From NCBI RefSeq assembly GCF_027580225.2, contig NC_073354.2, forward strand, positions 10,144,001 to 10,208,000: a DNA stretch of 64,000 nucleotides, given 5' to 3'. Shown piece by piece: positions 23,161-34,688 of the stretch (position 1 is its first letter; each line of letters begins with the position of its first letter). The translations under genes were made by a program, and so were the position numbers. This stretch comes from Misgurnus anguillicaudatus (Eukaryota; Chordata; Actinopteri; Cypriniformes; Cobitidae). The notes beneath the pieces were generated by a model. The model saw only the letters and a program-made list of their open reading frames with translations, was not told where the DNA came from and did no database searches.

Positions 23161-23860
23161 AGATCAATTATAGTATCACGCAGCATTTTATTGTCAGTAA
23201 CAGCAACAGTGTTATACTGATGGAAACATAAATTTATTTGATTACTGGTTATGGAAAAAGCAACAGCATTAGTTATGCAGTTTATTTATAACGTCGTTAT
23301 TCCCATCACTGATTGAGACAGATGCAGATCCACTTGCATGGTGAAAGCTGCATGAGAGCAAATATCCTCATGTTGCTAAACTTGCAAAACAATACCTTTT
23401 GTGTCTGTGCAACATAAGTGCCAAGCGAGAGTGTTCTCCAATGCAGGAGACTTGGAACTGAAAATGTTAACAAACTGATTTTCCTGCAAAAAAACATTTG
23501 AAGATAGTTGCATAAAATCTAAAGAGTGACTAAAATATTTTATGTTCATTTTGAAGTGCACTGTATGTTGGTAGGTACATGTAGTTTAATAATGCAAGCA
23601 CTCTTAAGTTTAAATGTTGATTTTGGCAGAAGTTAAAAACTTCTTAGAACTTCTTAAAAACTCCCAATATTTTTTTATCTTTTAATTTGACAGTAGTCTA
23701 CCGAAACTGTGACCGTCACTGAACCGCTTTTGTTTAACATTCTTTACAGTTTTTCTGGTATAACAAATGATTAACTTATAAATAAGGCCACCAGCTGTGT
23801 CTCTAGCAACTCTAATTGTGAGGAACTCTGTGTCTTCCTGTAGCCATAGACTTTCTAATG
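23161..23860. other. No gene seen
   Basis: AT-rich sequence with short overlapping frames only. Confidence 0.4.
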
Positions 23861-24062
23861 GAAAAAAAATGTTCTGTTCTGCTAAGCCTTAGTTTAATGA
23901 GGAAATATAACTAGTTTTAACAAACATGCCTTACTAAAAACATTACTTGTGTGGATTTTGAGGCAAAACAAAGGACACCGATGTATTTTAAGATGTCAGT
24001 ACAAGTTGTTTTTTGTTATTTTAGTCTAGGACTAGTCTAATCCCTCTCCGGGAAACCGCCCC
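23861..24062. mobile_element. MITE fragment, right end
   Basis: Shares TAGTCTAGGACTAGTCTAAT and ends CCGGGAAACCGCCCC, matching the right ends of the copies at 54383-54620 and 61942-62183. The left end is eroded. Confidence 0.5.
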
Positions 24063-25046
24063 TCAAAGTTTAATTGTCAGAATCAATTGATTATTCAGTA
24101 TTATCATTTCATATGTTATTACTCTTCTCTAAAGCAGGTTGTAGGTTTAATACTCAGGGATCATGCAAAATAGTAAAACGTCTTAAATCAACTTTGAATT
24201 TGACAAATATGTGCAAATGTCATGCAATGCTGCAGATTTCAATCATCTTTTATATACAAAATCTTTGCGAGCTTGTGGCCCAAAGAACATATGTGTGTTT
24301 ATAGCAGCTGATATCCCTTTAGGAAGAACACCCTTTGTGTCAGTCCCAAAGGAACATCTTCAAAGTGAGGAGAACACCATTCAATGCATCTGTTGTTTTA
24401 GCCCTAAAGTACATGATTTGTTTTACACCCATTAGACTGGCAGTACAGTTTTACATGTGGAGCAATCAAGATAAACCAGTTCACCCTTATTCAATATCAT
24501 GGATCATACACTAAATTCCATGTGGGTTACTAGAATATCTAAGCAAAGTGCTTAATGTTTGGCAGATAATGCCTGATTATTTGTGTACCACAACCACATT
24601 AGAATTACTGAGTGACATCATGTGGACCTTGAGCCTTTGAATGGTATATTAATATTGTTAGGAGCACTGCACATACAGTAAAAACATAAAAATTGTTTAA
24701 CATAGCTATACATAGCCTACATTTACAAGATCAATGGATTTCATGGGATTTGCAGATTACTTTCATGTCTGTGTAATAGTTGTTCATTTGGTTGCCTTAT
24801 ACATATTGATTAGCATTTTGCAGGTCAAGTTGAAGAAAATGAGATTGTAAATGGAGTGGGTTCATCTCCCAGGCGTACTTGCAGGGTACCGGTCTCAGAT
24901 GAGTGCTCAGGGTCCTGACTAACATTTACTGCAGTCAATAAGATACAATGTCTGAACTAGAGTTGAGAAAAAAATCTATAACTCCATGGAAACAGAGATG
25001 TGTGGATTCTGGGACAGCACATTTAGTGTGTTTTCCCTAAACCAAC
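24063..25046. other. No gene seen
   Basis: Unique-looking AT-rich DNA. The frames at 24074-24435 overlap and show no domain. Confidence 0.4.
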
Positions 25047-25049
25047 ACT

Positions 25050-25474
25050 GAGTGTGTTTACATGCACAGAAAAAGCTGATAATTAGCAAAAATCTGCTTA
25101 TTATAGAAAACTGTTTCATGTGTTTACATGCAAATCAATAAGCCGTCTATGCTATTTTCACAGTTTCTCTGCCAACTGCTATCGAGCAGAGACTTTTGTG
25201 TTACTTTGCGCTTACTTCCGCGTGTGACGTTTATATTTCACACACGGAGAAATGCGCACATGGACAAAACCATGAGAAAGCCGGTTAGGTGTTTACATGC
25301 CACGCGAAATCTGGGTAATGAGCAAAAAAAACTACCTGTGCCGATTGGGTTTTGCTTACGCAACGTTTACGGGCTTTACCAGATAAAAACAACCGTTTTA
25401 CCCGTTTACATGACCCCACATGTTATCAGTTTATTAAGCATAATCGGTGTAAGACTGTGCATGTAAACGCACTC
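25050..25474. mobile_element. MITE with 3-bp ACT duplication
   Basis: Ends are GAGTGTGTTTACATGCACAG and, reverse-complemented, GAGTGCGTTTACATGCACAG. The flanks are ACT (25047-25049 and 25475-25477). Further GTTTACATG motifs recur inside. A 3-bp duplication suggests Harbinger, but the class is not certain. The 112-codon frame inside lacks a domain. Confidence 0.75.
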
Positions 25475-25621
25475 ACTGATGTGTTGTTTTAAACACATCC
25501 GTTCTAAGAGTGTAGGAATGGTTGCGAATAATCTTAAATTCATATTTTTTTATTAATTATTCATTGATTTAAACAACACTGTTCCAGACATCCACATATA
25601 ATGCCTGCCATGTAAACTAAG

Positions 25622-26088
25622 TGTCAGGATTCTGCCTGTACCTTGTCTTGTTGAATATCTAGTTCTAGTATGGCAGAGTCCTGACAGTACAATGTTTTAT
25701 GTGGGAGATACGTGGTTTTGGGATTGTTTTATAAGACCATGTATTTCCTGTGTCTCGTCACTTTTTACACGATCCCTTACCTGTTATTATTTTCAGCTGT
25801 TCCCCTCATTAATTCTCTCTATTAAATGTCCCTGTGCTCTTTGTTCTGTGCTGGTGCGTTTGTCTTTCTATCGTGTCCTGATTATATCCAGTCAAGTTTA
25901 TTGTCATCTAGTAAAGACTGTTTTAGTGTCGTCTTAGTTTAGTCAGTGTTTTTGTTATCTTGTAGTTTTGATGTTTTGCCCCCTCGTGGGTTTTGTTTTA
26001 CTGTTTTTGTACCTTCTAAATTAAAGTCATCAGTGTTTTTTTGTATACATCTGTCTGCGTCTGGGTTCTTGCCTTGCCATTCCTGACA
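25622..26088 (+). mobile_element. Solo LTR, 467 bp
   Basis: Begins TGTCAGGATTCTGCC and ends CATTCCTGACA, with the short inverted ends TGTCAGGA and TCCTGACA. Perfect 5-bp duplications CTAAG lie at 25617-25621 and 26089-26093. An ATTAAA signal is near 26021. No internal retroelement sequence remains, as expected after recombination between the two LTRs. The style (TGTCAGGA...TCCTGACA, about 0.5 kb) fits Gypsy-type LTRs of fish. The plus orientation is inferred from the polyadenylation signal. Confidence 0.88.
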
Positions 26089-26093
26089 CTAAG

Positions 26094-27332
26094 ATGGTCT
26101 CTTTGGGTGTCGTGCAGGGATATCTGATCTACATTAGAACTAGAACTATTCATTTTATAAATTGTTTCAGTTGAAATTATTTCTTGTATTTTTTGTTGCA
26201 TTCGCAAAGAGCATCAGTAGAGTTTATCTTAGAAGTTTCACAACCTGTTATAATGAAAACCATTGCTGGAAAAATACCAAAAATGTCATATTTAATAAAC
26301 ATATAAAATAATCTGAAAAAAAAGTAAAAATTGCTTTTTTGATTGGTTCATAACCTGGAAAGTTTCTACATCGTTTAGAGTTAATTAATTTTAATGTATT
26401 CACTTTAATCACATTCCACTGGCCTAAAAAGCTAATTTACCATTATGATGTAAAGACCCTGAGCCAGAATTCTGACACAGTTTTCCACCCCCAGGCCAAA
26501 AGCATTAATAATCTGGGATGAAACAGAAGAGCTGTCTTTCCTTAGCAACACAATGGAGAGTCGACTCATCTTTTTGGCATCTGCTAGAAACTCTTACCCA
26601 TAAATTCATGTGAAAATGGCTGATTTCTTTGGTTTAGTTTCACACAGCACACCTGTGGATGGCACTAATGTAAATCATATTTTATTGATTTTACAGCCAA
26701 TCTCATTATCTAATTATTCTAATAGCCTTTTAGCAATAAACAGCTGGCCATAAATGGATAAAACCGACACATTCATTCTAATTCATAGCTGTAAACAAAT
26801 AAATTAGTTGAACCCTAGATTGATTTACTGATTGTTTCTATTAAGTCAGTGGTAAATGTCATGTTGGTTCGAGATTTTATATCAATAAGCAATAGATTAT
26901 TTTAAGATCAGTAATATTTAAAATTTTATGTTCAAATTAAATGAAAAATGCTCTTGAGCATCTGAACACAGGTTTTATTTTTAATTTTATGTGCTATTAT
27001 GCTATTTGCAAAACCGTAAGTTTCCCAGATGTAATGACTTTACACATATTCCTTATGCAGTGCATTTTTTTTTTTTAATCTTCAGACCTGTTTTTAACCT
27101 AGTGCTCCTGAATGGGATCCAGGAATGGATCAAATCAGCAGATTTGCAAAGGTTTATCTCCCCATATATCATAAATATAAATTAGCAGGATAACTTGCTA
27201 AAAATGTAGGTGACATGCAGGGTTACGTTTTTGCAGTATACCACAGATATAATACCATAGTGTTATAGATTTCCTATGTATATATGATTAGAATATTATA
27301 GATGAGAGTATTCATATAATGGCAGTGAACGT
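26094..27332. other. No gene seen
   Basis: AT-rich, with short frames only (26991-27185 is hydrophobic with no recognisable domain). Confidence 0.4.
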
Positions 27333-27902
27333 CTCATATGCAGTGTTGGGGGTAAGGCATTACAAGTAATGTGCATTCTGTAATAATATTACTTTTCTGA
27401 AGTAACGAGAAAAGTAACGCATTACTTTATAAATGTACACATTAATATTTGAGTTACTTTTTAAAAAATGTAATGCAAGTTACTTTTCAGTTTAATTTGA
27501 TTTTTAAAAAATTACTAAATTAAACTGAACGTGTTAACAGAGAATTACGCAATTTATGCGTGCGTGGCTTGAGTCAGAAACAGAGATGGCAGGCCAGAGC
27601 TCAACATTTTTGCTTTTGTCACAGAGTGACTCAAGAGCGGAACCAAAAGCGGAAACGAATGGTTCCGCCCGGACGATGATCCGTGATGCACCCCGACGCT
27701 TCCTGTAGCTCTGGGCAACCAAATTTGGGGCTTTATCGCGTGCAGGTGCGGAAACGAACGTGGCGATCGACGATTGGACGATTTGACGAAGAGGTGGAGT
27801 ATAAAAAAAGCATTGGAGGAACAGGGAAGGGTGGTTGTTATTCCGGTCGAGACTGGAGGTAAGACGGAGTGACGAGTGGACTGAGAGAGAGAGAGATGTA
27901 GT

Positions 27903-28570
27903 GAAGATATTGTGGATTTGGCAGCACACACGGAAGATTGGAATTAATAGAGGATTGAGTTGAGTATCGAAGAAGTTTCTGTTGTGGTCTTGTGTTTACA
28001 TTTACTGCTTGCTCTGCAGTCTCCGTATTCGTCAACAGCGTCATTGAGGCACTGTGGCCGTGCTAGGCCCTATTTGCAGTAGCCTGCCCTTTATTTCCAC
28101 CCGCTCCTTCGTGCTGAGTCCAGTGGTGAAGTATCTTGTCCTTACTGCTCACTGAAGTACCCGATTGTTAAAAAACTCTGTGTGTGTGTTTACTGCCAAC
28201 CTGTAGCTTCGAGCCAAGGGCTCTGTGTCGACGTGGGATTTTGTCACGACGCGTTGGGAGTCCCCGTCTAAATGTGTTTGCCAGGAATCCGTCCCAGTGA
28301 GGAGGATTAGCCGTGTGTGTGTGAACCTACGTTCTCTCTCGGCTTGAAGGTCTGTGAAGCTAAAGCTATCCCCCGCTGCCTCCGAGCTGGTGAGTCGCGT
28401 TCGTAAGGTTACAGTTACTTTTCCTGTGCACTCACCTGTACATCCAAAGCTACGAAGATATTGTGGATCTGGCAGCACACACGGAAGATTGGAATTAATA
28501 GAGGATTGAGTTGAGTATCGAAGAAGTTTCTGTTGTGGTCTTGTGTTTACATTTACTGCTTGCTCTGGAG
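27903..28570. repeat. 115-bp direct duplication, 554 bp apart
   Basis: 27903-28017 and 28457-28570 are almost identical (one visible mismatch, TTTGGCAG versus TCTGGCAG) from GAAGATATTGTGGAT to TTACTGCTTGCTCTG. Both copies are followed by different sequence. This gives two overlapping minus-strand frames the same N-terminal translation, which is a repeat effect and not two genes. Confidence 0.88.
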
Positions 28571-29157
28571 GGAATAAAGGAGAGTGTTTCGACTGCCTTG
28601 TGTGCATTGAACATCGGGAGGAAGAAGGAAACCGCCGTGTGACAACAAATCAGTGAGTACGCATAGTTACTGCTTTGTGAGTACCTCTGTATGAACGGTG
28701 TGTGTCAGTACGTCATGAAAGGAGACGAGCAGTGTGGATTACTGTCGCGGGGTGACGTCCATTTAGCCATCCTTCGCGTCAGCCCTTCTGTCTAGCATTC
28801 AGGACCTACCCATAGCCAACGTGGTGGTGTGGCCCTAAGTCACAGTGAGTGTGTGGATTTCTGTGGGTAAGTCTTGTTGTTGCTGTGTCTACACATGAAG
28901 ATTTGAGTGCGGTGTTGTGTAAATGTTGTCAGCACTCGCTCCCTAGGCTGAAGAGGAGAAACCTGGATGAAGGAGAGTGAGCTGGTGTCAGTGGACGACT
29001 GATATTCTCATACATACCCGGAAGGCGACCTGTAATTCCTTCCTCTATTTGATGGTGATAAGAACTCTGTAAGGAGAGAAGATTTGCTGTGAGTATTGTG
29101 TGAAATACTGAAGGCGCAGAAATTCAGATCAGCTACTGTGTGGAAAAGTGGATGTGC

Positions 29158-29515
29158 TGTGTATGATTATACGCTGTCAGTGTTTTCAGATGCCCGCCCC
29201 TGTCTAGATCTCTGATGGTTTGGGGTTGCATGATTGCGTGTGGGATGGGCAACTTACACATCTGGAAAGGCACCATCAATGCTGAAAGGTTTATCCAAGT
29301 TCTAGATACATATGATCCCATTCAGACGTCGTCTCTTTCAGGGAAGACCTTGCATTTTCCAACATGACAATGCCAGACCACATACTGCATCAATTACAAC
29401 ATCATGGCTGTGTAGAAGAAGGATCTGAGTACTGAAATGGCCAGCCTGCAGTCCAGATCTTTCACCCATAGAAAACATTTGGTGCATCATAAAGAGAAAG
29501 ATGTGACAAAGTCCC
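29158..29515 (+). pseudogene. Tc1-like transposase fragment
   Basis: The translation shows L-M-V-W-G-C-M-I, then G-N-L-H-I-W-K-G-T-I-N, and after frame shifts F-Q-H-D-N-A-R-P-H-T-A, L-K-W-P-A, S-P-D-L-S-P-I-E-N-I-W and I-I-K-R-K. These are the catalytic-domain blocks of Tc1/mariner transposases: the second aspartate in H-D-N-A, and the third acidic residue in P-I-E-N. An in-frame stop precedes L-K-W-P-A and a shift is needed between blocks, so it is dead. N-terminal DNA-binding domain and terminal repeats are absent. It is embedded in the TG...CA element. Confidence 0.78.
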
Positions 29516-30183
29516 TAAGGAAACTTACCCGCTGGGAATTGATTAACCTCAGGTACTTGCTCCCTCCCCCACTTACCTTCGTACTTACCTGTGTGCATCT
29601 CTTCTGTTCAGGAACAGGAAGTGGAGGAATTCGGCTGCAATAGCTGCGAACATAGAAGAAAGCTTGATCAGGAATACCCACTGTCAAGTCACGGACGGAC
29701 ATAATTTGAAGAAGGCAAAGTGACTTACCTCCCTGCCCCCGTGAGAGTCCAGGGCGACTCTGTGATCCCGCTCTCCTTGGCACGGAGAGCCATAGTTTTA
29801 GTGTACCCTTTCCCTGTCCCTTCTTTTTTAAATAATTTAAATAAAGTTTGTTTTATATTATACTTACTCTCTCGTGTGTCTGGTCATTAGGGTACTTTTG
29901 GGACCTCCCCGAGGTGGAAATTGGGACGGGGCGTGACTCCGATCCGACCAGTGACACTTTGGAAATATGCAACTTCTCAGTCATAAAAAACACCTGCAAT
30001 GCTTAAAAGAGATCAAGCATCAGCCAAGTAAGAAGTAACTTAAAAGTAACTTAAAAGTAACGTAAGTATTACTTTTTTATTTAAAAAGTAACTAAGTAAT
30101 GCAATTAGTAACTTTTTTAAGAAGTAACTTAATACTGTAATGCATTACTTTTAAAAGTAACTTTCCCCAGCACTGCTCATATG

Positions 30184-30553
30184 GCAATAAATATCCTCAC
30201 ATAACTCAACAGCATAATGACATGAATAAAGAAAGCAGGATTGACATGCAAATTGTATTGTTATTATTGGAAAAACAGCAATATTACTAAAATAAACTCT
30301 GAGGTAAATGCAGAAAACAAGCTTTTAACCCCAGTAACAATAAGTCTAAATAAGCTCAATAACAGTGGAGGCATTAAAAACGTCACCTATATCAATCCTA
30401 CAGTAAATGCAGTAAAATATTTTTTTTAAAGCAAATCTGCAGCTGATTTGTTGGCAATCCAAGTGTCATGGAAAGTAAAATAAAAACTATGGCAACATTT
30501 TATTTCAGAAAATACTCTGTAATAAATATACTCATTGAGTCTAGGTAGTTACA
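30184..30553. other. No gene seen
   Basis: AT-rich sequence with one 62-codon frame (30241-30429) of low complexity. Confidence 0.4.
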
Positions 30554-30790
30554 GTTGGCAGAGAGTCACATTAGCAGAAAAAAAGATCACAGGTTCGATC
30601 GCAGAGAACACACATGCAAACAAAAAGTATACTTTGAAAACATTATAAGCCACTTGGAGTGCTTTTTCATTGCTTGTACCCCACAAGTCGGGTCGGCTTA
30701 CTTTTGTGGGGTTTTCCATTGGGTACAGAAGGTAGTACCCGATACTTTTTTAGTACCACCTTGGTTCCAAGTGAGCTGAGCTGGTACTAA
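30554..30790. mobile_element. tRNA-derived SINE head and adjacent repeat
   Basis: TTGGCAGAGAGTCACATTAG and, 40 bp on, GGTTCGATC (B-box-like) followed by AACACACATGC match the tRNA-related head of a cyprinid SINE type. No full SINE body follows. The next 130 bp (TAGTACCACCTTGGTTCCAA) resemble another common fish MITE. Confidence 0.4.
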
Positions 30791-31044
30791 AATGTGACGT
30801 GAAAACACTGTTGATCACTGATTAAATATTTGCACTGCACTGCATTTTCTTTCATTTTACATAGTTAAAATTTAAATCCATGCAACAATACCTGTCAAAC
30901 ACAGACTGAAGATACAGTAAATTATCTCAGTTGATGCAGTTTAAATACAGATGCTTTTTTAAATGGACCAAGCAGATATGAATAAAAGAACAACCAGACT
31001 GCAGATGATGATGATGACTGTACAAATGGGTAATCTGCACCATA

Positions 31045-31073
31045 AACACACACACACACACGCGCGCGCGCGC
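31045..31073. repeat. (CA)n(CG)n microsatellite
   Basis: A run of AC/CA dinucleotides passes directly into (CG)6. On the complement this gives the GTGTGT and GCGCGC stretches that create the 133-codon minus-strand frame over this region, which is not a gene. Confidence 0.95.
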
Positions 31074-31277
31074 AATGGCAGTCACTGTGAATATAATCAG
31101 CATTCTGATGAGGGAGTAAGAGAACAGGAAGTCAATAGATCCAGAAGACAGGCAGATAACCAGAAATAATGAACAGGTAAGTATAACTCGGCTTAGTGGG
31201 TGCATAGATTTACAAGATAGTTTAAGAAAAACTGCATAAACAAAACAAACGTGAAACGCATGCAAAGTACAGTGACA

Positions 31278-31385
31278 ATGGAGCCCATAGATGAGAGATT
31301 TTGGAAAGAGGTTAGGAAGTACCCTCATTTATACAACAGTACCACGAAAGAGTACAAAGGTGTTTACATGGGCACAAACACTGGC
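31278..31385 (+). pseudogene. MADF-domain-like fragment
   Basis: From ATG at 31278 the frame reads D-E-R-F-W-K-E-V-R-K-Y-P-H-L-Y-N and then K-E-Y-K-G-V-Y-M. This fits the start of a MADF (Myb/SANT-like) DNA-binding domain: an acidic lead, W/F-I/K-E-x-V, then P-x-L-Y and Y-K. The second half of the domain, which should carry a conserved tryptophan after about ten residues, is missing. The open frame to 31682 continues into unrelated sequence without a clear splice donor. In fish such domains occur in transposon-associated and host proteins. A lost second exon is possible. Confidence 0.4.
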
Positions 31386-31685
31386 ATATTTCGACAAGAC
31401 ATACTGTCGAAATATTTGGTGGAAAATCTTCACAACAGATATGTAAGAGGTATTGCAATTTGTCACAATGCCTCGAACACCTGTACAGCTTGCAGATACA
31501 ATTTACTGTTTTTTGCTCTTTTGTATACTATTTTTTATGCAGACAGAAGATTATGCATTCATCTAGAACATCTGAAGCAGATTTTGATCACTTATAATAA
31601 TTCAAAAAATACAGAAACATATTACTTTAGTACTGTAAAAATAAAGAAAAGGTGCACACGTTTATATTGTAGTAAACAATGATTT

Positions 31686-32387
31686 AATTCCTGTAGTTTA
31701 CTTGTTCTCCCAGATTAATTAGTAAGCCAACCTTCAGGGAAATTAAAGATAAAATTGCTCTTCACTTTAGTCTTCAGTTAATGACATGATTCCTAACTTC
31801 ATTGTTCTGATGTCGTGAAAATAAACAAGGTCCCTGCGGTTGGAAAATCCATCAGCCTCAGCTCTTGAGTGATGTAATCATTTCATAAGTGCAATTATGT
31901 CTGTGATGAAGTGTAGGATTGGCGTCTAGGGAAATAAAGCGTCCTTAACAAACATTTCTATGAGGATGAGAGGCTTATGAGATGAATTCATCACTTTCAC
32001 ACAGACCTTGACAGATACACTATTTCGACAACGCACAAACCCACACAACTAAAGGTGATTTAAAACTATTGGCTTGTCGTCAGTGATTGACTAGGAGGAC
32101 AAGTCAGTGCTGCGCCAAGGTCCAGTTTGGCTTTTTTACACAATGTGAGGATGATGAATAGAGGTATGAGACGGTGATAAACTAACCCAAGTATACAAAG
32201 AGCTGTTTGGTCTTTCAACACAAGGTCTCTTTGCCACAAAACACATTTTTATTTCATTTTAAATTTGTTCAACAATCAGCAAAGGCATACAGTATAAGTT
32301 TTGTGTATCCTGATAAGGAGGCAAGTACAACCTCATGAACAGGCCCAGGCCTATCAACAAGGGGGGATTAAGGGATTAAAATACGCA
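31686..32387. other. No gene seen
   Basis: Unique-looking DNA without domains or element ends. Confidence 0.4.
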
Positions 32388-32391
32388 TTAA

Positions 32392-32815
32392 AGGGGACAT
32401 ACCATGAAAATATGACTTTTTTCATGTTTAAGTGCAATAATTGGGTCCCCAGTGCTTTTATTAACCTAGAAAATGTGAATAACATCAACACAGTAACTTA
32501 AGTTTTGGTAAACCATTCTCCACAAGCATTTGAAAAAAATAGGTAATTGAAGTTTGGCTCCCCTGGTGATGTCAGAAGGGGATAATACCGCCCCTTAATC
32601 TGTACTATCCAGCCACACCACTCCCATTTAGTACAGAGATCAGCTCTTTTGCATTTTAAAGGACACTTTTTTGCATTTTTGCACACATTTACAAACTTAA
32701 TAAAATATAATAATAAATTATTTATATGGTATTTTGAGCTAAAACTTCACATGTGTACTATGGGGACACCAAAGATTTATTTTACATCTTAAAAAAGTCT
32801 TGTGAAATGTTCCCT
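32392..32815. mobile_element. TTAA-type MITE, full-length copy
   Basis: Left end AGGGGACATACCATG after TTAA (32388-32391), right end GAAATGTTCCCT before TTAA (32816-32819). This 424-bp copy defines the intact layout used to recognise the split copy at 5565-13145. No coding capacity. Confidence 0.85.
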
Positions 32816-32819
32816 TTAA

Positions 32820-34420
32820 ATAGCAAGATACCGTGCCCCCAATGAAAACAAAATGCCTCCCCATTCTGTATGTTCTGGCAATGGCCCTGAATAGGATACA
32901 CTATACTGTATATGTCATATTATGATGTATAAGCTTGAGTTTTGTGTGACAAAATTTGTAGCTAGTGGTTTTGGCTTGCAACCATTACAATAGTGTTCTA
33001 AAATTGCCCATTATCCATTAATCCAGTGTGATTTACATTGTACTGCTTATAGGGCAATACAATAATAACCTGAGTAAGATTACACCCAGCTTCTCCAACC
33101 AAATGCAAATCAGACATGTGCGTGCACTAATCCTTTTAGGAGGAAAGTCAAAAACTGGCTTTTCATCAAAGGAAGAAAACAAAGAAAATACAATCCTCAT
33201 CAAATTCCTTCTAATTCATTTGTAATCACAAACAAAAGTGTTTTTATTGGTTTTATGAAACAGTGGGTCACAATGTAAAAAAATCCAGAAATCCTTGCTG
33301 TCTTCACACACATGCAAAACACAAAAGCAAAATAACCAAAAATGCACAAAAGATATCCGACTCGGGAGTGAGAATATACAGTCTGTATATACAGTTTGTA
33401 TAACTATGTTACATCAAAAATCTCACAATCAGCAAACATGTGACAGGTTTAAAAAGATCACAACATACATTGATGTCCTAACCAGTGGTTCAAGCAATGG
33501 CTGTATCTGAATGGATTTTAAACCTGTGAGCTGGTCTGAGAACAGTTTCTCACTCCTAAACCTAAACTAGAACATTGGGAAAACAAAAGGCATGTCTGGC
33601 ACGTAATGGTTTAGCTGCCTGCTGGAGAGAAGCAATAAAAGCTTATTTCCCCTCATCTTCTTACTGGGACATATTATGCCATATCTGTCTAATCTCTCTA
33701 TACCCCATTTGGCAGAGCCACTAGAAATAAAATTACCTTAGTATACTCAGGGAAACCGGATAAAGAAATGGACATATATTTTTAGATTTTAGCTCAATAT
33801 AACAGAATAATTATAAATAATTACATATCTACAGTAAGGACAAACTGTTGCTTAAATACTAAAATAGTATTTGTTTATCATCATACTTCTACCATTCTCT
33901 CTTTTCATCAGATATGGATGTTTTAGCAGTTAAGCTATGTATTAATGTTACGTTATGTATTAATTTACATAAGCTAATGTTTATTATGACCAAGAAATGT
34001 GTGGAGAACAGTCATTATTAGCCAATTTTAGCCTCACTGTAATGTATTATTACTTTGTATAATTATATATTTTTTTGTTACTTTCTGTATAGTCAATGCC
34101 TTTATTAACCATTATATAATGCTAGTTTGTTGTAAATTGTGTCCTGTATTGAAAGTGATACCATAAATGCAGGTTGTTTTGCAGAGTAAATATTAAATGG
34201 ATATAAATATTATAAATTGAGGGGGTTTGTCATCTCTGTGCCCTTCATATTTATTTCAAGCTGGTTTGCAGTTCAGGTGACCTCATCTGGATATTCTTTT
34301 TTTGGCCATTCGCATATAATTTGTTTTCCTATTTAACATGTTTTTATGTGACATGAATTTACTGTGGCTGTGTGGATCACTGATCTGTTGCACAAAAAAG
34401 TATATGTTTAAACAAAAACT
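32820..34420. other. No gene seen
   Basis: AT-rich DNA with short frames at 33028-33225 and 33295-33510 that show no domain. Confidence 0.4.
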
Positions 34421-34564
34421 TCTTAAAGCAGGGGTCTCAAACTCAAACTTGCTTGGGGCCATTTCTAAGACAGACATTTCATCGGGGGGCCGCAGAGCTA
34501 TTTTAACGTTCAGAAAAGTACAATATTTCTGTAAATGTCATGTTTAATTTCTATTATTTAATTA

Positions 34565-34687
34565 AGCAATATCGCTCGAGTAGGAGTGTGAAATAGCTCT
34601 ATATCATCACGGCTGTGGTTAGGCCGGAGGCAATCACAGCCGTGATGATATAGAGCTATATCACACGACTCAGAGAGCGATATTGCT
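34565..34687. repeat. 123-bp near-perfect palindrome
   Basis: Arms run AGCAATATCGCTCGAGTAGG..., through ATATAGCTCTATATCATCAC, to a short loop, and back. The palindrome directly abuts the TTATACAACAG end of the next element. Related palindromes lie at 63698-63848 and, as a half copy, at 63868-63905. Confidence 0.92.
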
Positions 34688-34688
34688 T

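Larger units (their letters stand above)
27617..29956 (+). mobile_element. TG...CA element, probable solo LTR, 2.3 kb
   Basis: Begins TGTCACAGAGTGAC and ends CGACCAGTGACA. The 4-bp duplications CTTT at 27613-27616 and 29957-29960 are perfect. A GTATAAA box at about 27800 and an AAATAAAG at about 29840 lie near the two ends. It is homologous, in opposite orientation, to 20134-22714. It contains a 115-bp direct duplication and a broken Tc1 fragment. No retroelement genes are visible. It is inserted in a hAT MITE, so it is younger than that MITE. Confidence 0.75.
27341..30175. mobile_element. hAT MITE interrupted by a TG...CA element
   Basis: The left end CAGTGTTGGGGGTAA and right end CCCCAGCACTG are inverted. 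They are flanked by perfect 8-bp duplications CTCATATG (27333-27340 and 30176-30183). The MITE arms are AAGTAAC/GTTACTT-rich, a common fish hAT MITE. The arms (27341-27616 and 29957-30175) are separated by the 2.3-kb insertion 27617-29956. Confidence 0.93.

Noticed and set aside
27534..28607. Two minus-strand frames of 131 and 152 codons sharing a segment, as if paralogous genes
   Set aside because: The shared part is the 115-bp direct DNA duplication; the rest is unrelated and without domains.
30927..31328. 133-codon minus-strand frame
   Set aside because: Created partly by the CA/CG microsatellite and overlaps the MADF-like fragment; no recognisable family.
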